From the NCBI GenBank assembly GCA_038240295.1, contig JBBSDW010000149.1, positions 1-7,638 of the forward strand: 7,638 bases of DNA, read 5' to 3'. A program made the position numbers and the translations under genes. The DNA comes from JABDDM01 sp038240295. GTDB lineage: Bacteria; Bacteroidota; Ignavibacteria; Palsa-1295. Under the pieces are notes generated by a model that worked only from the letters and a program-made list of their open reading frames with translations, searched no databases and was not told where the DNA came from. Positions 6,449-7,638 of the stretch are shown one piece after another; within the stretch, counting starts at the first letter, position 1, and each line of letters starts with the position of its first letter.

Positions 6449-6985
6449 ATGGCGAAGCAGTCACCAAAAGCTGTAGCGGAACAGCCACAGAAAAGGCGCG
6501 GAAGCCGCGCATCGCTTTATCTTGCAAAGGCCGGACACCTTCATGTAATGTCGGAATTTTTGTTGCGTGGATATAATGTGGCGATGCCTGAAGTCGACAT
6601 CGGCGACGACGTCTATGTGGTGCAGGATGGGGCGGGCACACTCTGGGAGATCCAAGTCAAGACCGCAACTTGCGCACCAACCAAATCAGGCTATCGCGCA
6701 CAACTTCGCATCCGCCGGACGCAACTCATCGAACCAGACGATCCGCCACTATACTATATCTTCACCCTCCCCGATCGCGGCACCTGGCAACCAAGTATTG
6801 TACTGCGGCGATCGACACTATTAAAACTCCACGAAACCGCACACGCCGGAACCCGCGCCGGAGCGTACATCCATTTCACCATCTGGAAAAATGCCCAAGG
6901 TCTCCACTGCGGAAAATCCGATCTAACACCATTTGCAAACAGCTGGTCAGAATGGCCGGTGCTGGAAGAGTCGGGATCGCTATAG
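6449..6985 (+). CDS. PD-(D/E)XK-nuclease-like protein, function uncertain
   Basis: The 178-residue product has a Lys/Arg-rich head (1-25) and then a pattern typical of small PD-(D/E)XK-fold proteins. A helix GHLHVMSEFLLRGYNVAMP (29-47) carries Glu36. A strand with DIGDDVYVV (50-58) supplies Asp53 or Asp54, and a second strand LWEIQVKTA (65-73) supplies Gln69 and Lys71 as the (E/Q)xK element. In the known fold these positions bind metal and cut DNA. The C-terminal half includes LYYIFTLPDR (101-110) and a Trp-rich end and is not recognised. The ATG at 6449 follows the preceding stop by 11 bases. It might be a stand-alone endonuclease-like protein, a repair factor, or a non-catalytic relative. 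The motif is read from sequence; nuclease activity is inferred and not assured, since Gln replaces the usual Glu. Confidence 0.75.
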   Translation: MAKQSPKAVAEQPQKRRGSRASLYLAKAGHLHVMSEFLLRGYNVAMPEVDIGDDVYVVQDGAGTLWEIQVKTATCAPTKSGYRAQLRIRRTQLIEPDDPPLYYIFTLPDRGTWQPSIVLRRSTLLKLHETAHAGTRAGAYIHFTIWKNAQGLHCGKSDLTPFANSWSEWPVLEESGSL

Positions 6986-6993
6986 GTTTTGGG

Positions 6994-7014
6994 GTGTCGG
7001 GTGTCAGCTGTCGA
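6994..7014. repeat. Three degenerate 7-base tandem units
   Basis: GTGTCGG, GTGTCAG and CTGTCGA follow one another directly, starting 9 bases after the stop of the nuclease-like gene. The units differ at one to three positions. It is a short, low-significance array, noted because it leads into the REP-like pair at 7028-7178. Confidence 0.4.
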
Positions 7015-7027
7015 CAATTGGATTCAC

Positions 7028-7060
7028 CGCGTGGGACGGTCGTCCCGACCGTCTGGTGGG
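7028..7060. repeat. REP-like hairpin, copy 1
   Basis: A 33-base unit containing the stem GACGGTCG / CGACCGTC around a 3-base loop. It matches the reverse complement of 7146-7178 at 30 of 33 positions. It lies in the spacer between two convergent genes, a usual place for REP elements, and may help end transcription from the plus-strand pair. Confidence 0.85.
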
Positions 7061-7145
7061 TCATGTTGAATGCATCTCAAATTGCATCGATGATCGGTCG
7101 AGAGAGGCGGTTGAACATTCATCCAACATTAAAGATCGTATTTAC

Positions 7146-7178
7146 CCCCCCAGACGGACGGGACGTCCGTCCCACGCG
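7146..7178. repeat. REP-like hairpin, copy 2 (inverted)
   Basis: The inverted partner of 7028-7060, with its own internal stem GACGGAC / GTCCGTC. Two of the three differences from copy 1 fall on opposite sides of the stem and keep the base pair (T-A replaced by A-T). The pair with its 85-base spacer resembles a BIME, a composite of two inverted REP units. A further inner pairing, 7063-7072 with 7116-7129 interrupted by four bases, lies between the copies. Confidence 0.85.
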
Positions 7179-7198
7179 GGATGACTCCCAACGCGACG

Positions 7199-7638
7199 CT
7201 ATCTAAATAAAGACATCTTGCCTGAGACAGCTTCGCTTCCGGCTGCGAGCCTATAGAAATAGGTGCCATTGATAAGATGGGCTGCATCGAATGCAACGTT
7301 GTGAGCGCCGGCATCTTCGCGAGTATTCACAAGAGTGGCGATCGTTTGTCCAAGCGTGTTGTTGATCGTAAGCGTGACAACTGCGGCCTCCGGAAGCGAG
7401 TATTCGATCGTCGTTCTGTCACTAAAGGGATTTGGCGCGTTCTGCCGGAGTGTGAGTCCAGTTGGCCGGACGTCGGCGTGTGCTACTACATCAGAGCCAG
7501 AACCGCTCGGTGAAAGCTTCGTCACAAAGGCGTCAGGGCTTCCATCGTTTGTGTTCTGATAGGCTCCCGTTGTTGCCGGAAACTCCGTGCTGTATGTATA
7601 TCCCGTCACATACGCGAATCCGCTTCCATCTACGGCTA
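7199..7638 (-). CDS. SBBP-repeat beta-propeller protein with T9SS type A sorting domain, 3' end only
   Basis: Only the C-terminal 145 complete codons are present; the frame stays open to the right edge of the window, so the GTG at 7609 is an internal valine and not the start. The visible N-terminal part, from GSGFAYVTGYTYSTEFPATT to DAFVTKLSPSGS, is a typical SBBP repeat, a blade unit of secreted beta-propellers. After a short linker the last 80 or so residues form a T9SS type A sorting domain: LRQNAPNPFSDRTTIEYSLP, VTLTINNTLGQTIATLV, then INGTYFYRLAAG and SGKMSLFR. The full protein is probably a large multi-blade surface or extracellular protein exported by the type IX system. It converges with the plus-strand pair and is not part of the thrS transcript. 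Confidence 0.92.
   Translation of the reverse strand, partial: AVDGSGFAYVTGYTYSTEFPATTGAYQNTNDGSPDAFVTKLSPSGSGSDVVAHADVRPTGLTLRQNAPNPFSDRTTIEYSLPEAAVVTLTINNTLGQTIATLVNTREDAGAHNVAFDAAHLINGTYFYRLAAGSEAVSGKMSLFR

Noticed and set aside
5943..6641. 232-codon minus-strand open frame upstream of thrS
   Set aside because: It runs antisense to the better-supported plus-strand pair, crosses the palindromic repeat and the thrS leader hairpin, and its translation is rich in Arg, His and Cys without domain character.

Overview
The window looks like chromosomal DNA from a bacterium of the FCB supergroup (Bacteroidota, Ignavibacteriota or Kapabacteria-like). Two minus-strand proteins end in type IX secretion (T9SS) type A sorting domains, one of them after an SBBP-type beta-propeller repeat. 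Most start codons lack a clear Shine-Dalgarno sequence, as is usual in that group. The lineage is inferred; there is no marker such as 16S.

The core is the translation cluster thrS - infC - rpmI on the minus strand, read right to left. It encodes threonyl-tRNA synthetase (3910-5928), initiation factor IF-3 (2771-3775) and ribosomal protein L35 (67-261). rplT would be expected just beyond base 1. The cluster is split: a glycosylasparaginase-type Ntn hydrolase (1546-2538) and a secreted T9SS protein of unknown function (340-1398) lie between infC and rpmI, which are normally adjacent. IF-3 is unusually long, with about 107 extra residues at the N-terminus and about 62 at the C-terminus, and it appears to start at TTG.

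The spacers carry secondary structure. A hairpin plus T-run shaped like an intrinsic terminator lies just upstream of thrS and is a candidate attenuator. A second strong hairpin lies between thrS and infC, next to an imperfect duplication that covers the thrS stop. Between infC and the hydrolase is a 42-52 nt palindrome with a half copy that touches the infC stop codon.

Right of thrS, a divergent plus-strand pair encodes a 92-residue unknown protein (6159-6437) and a 178-residue protein with a PD-(D/E)XK-nuclease-like motif (6449-6985). A spacer with a pair of inverted REP-like hairpins (7028-7178) separates this pair from the convergent 3' end of an SBBP/T9SS protein (7199-7638, running off the window).

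No CRISPR array, tRNA, rRNA, transposase or other obvious mobile gene was seen. The window is mostly ordinary housekeeping sequence. Its unusual parts are the split translation operon, the long IF-3 tails, the candidate thrS leader switch, the repeat elements and the small uncharacterised gene pair. None of these is shown to be a new biological system.
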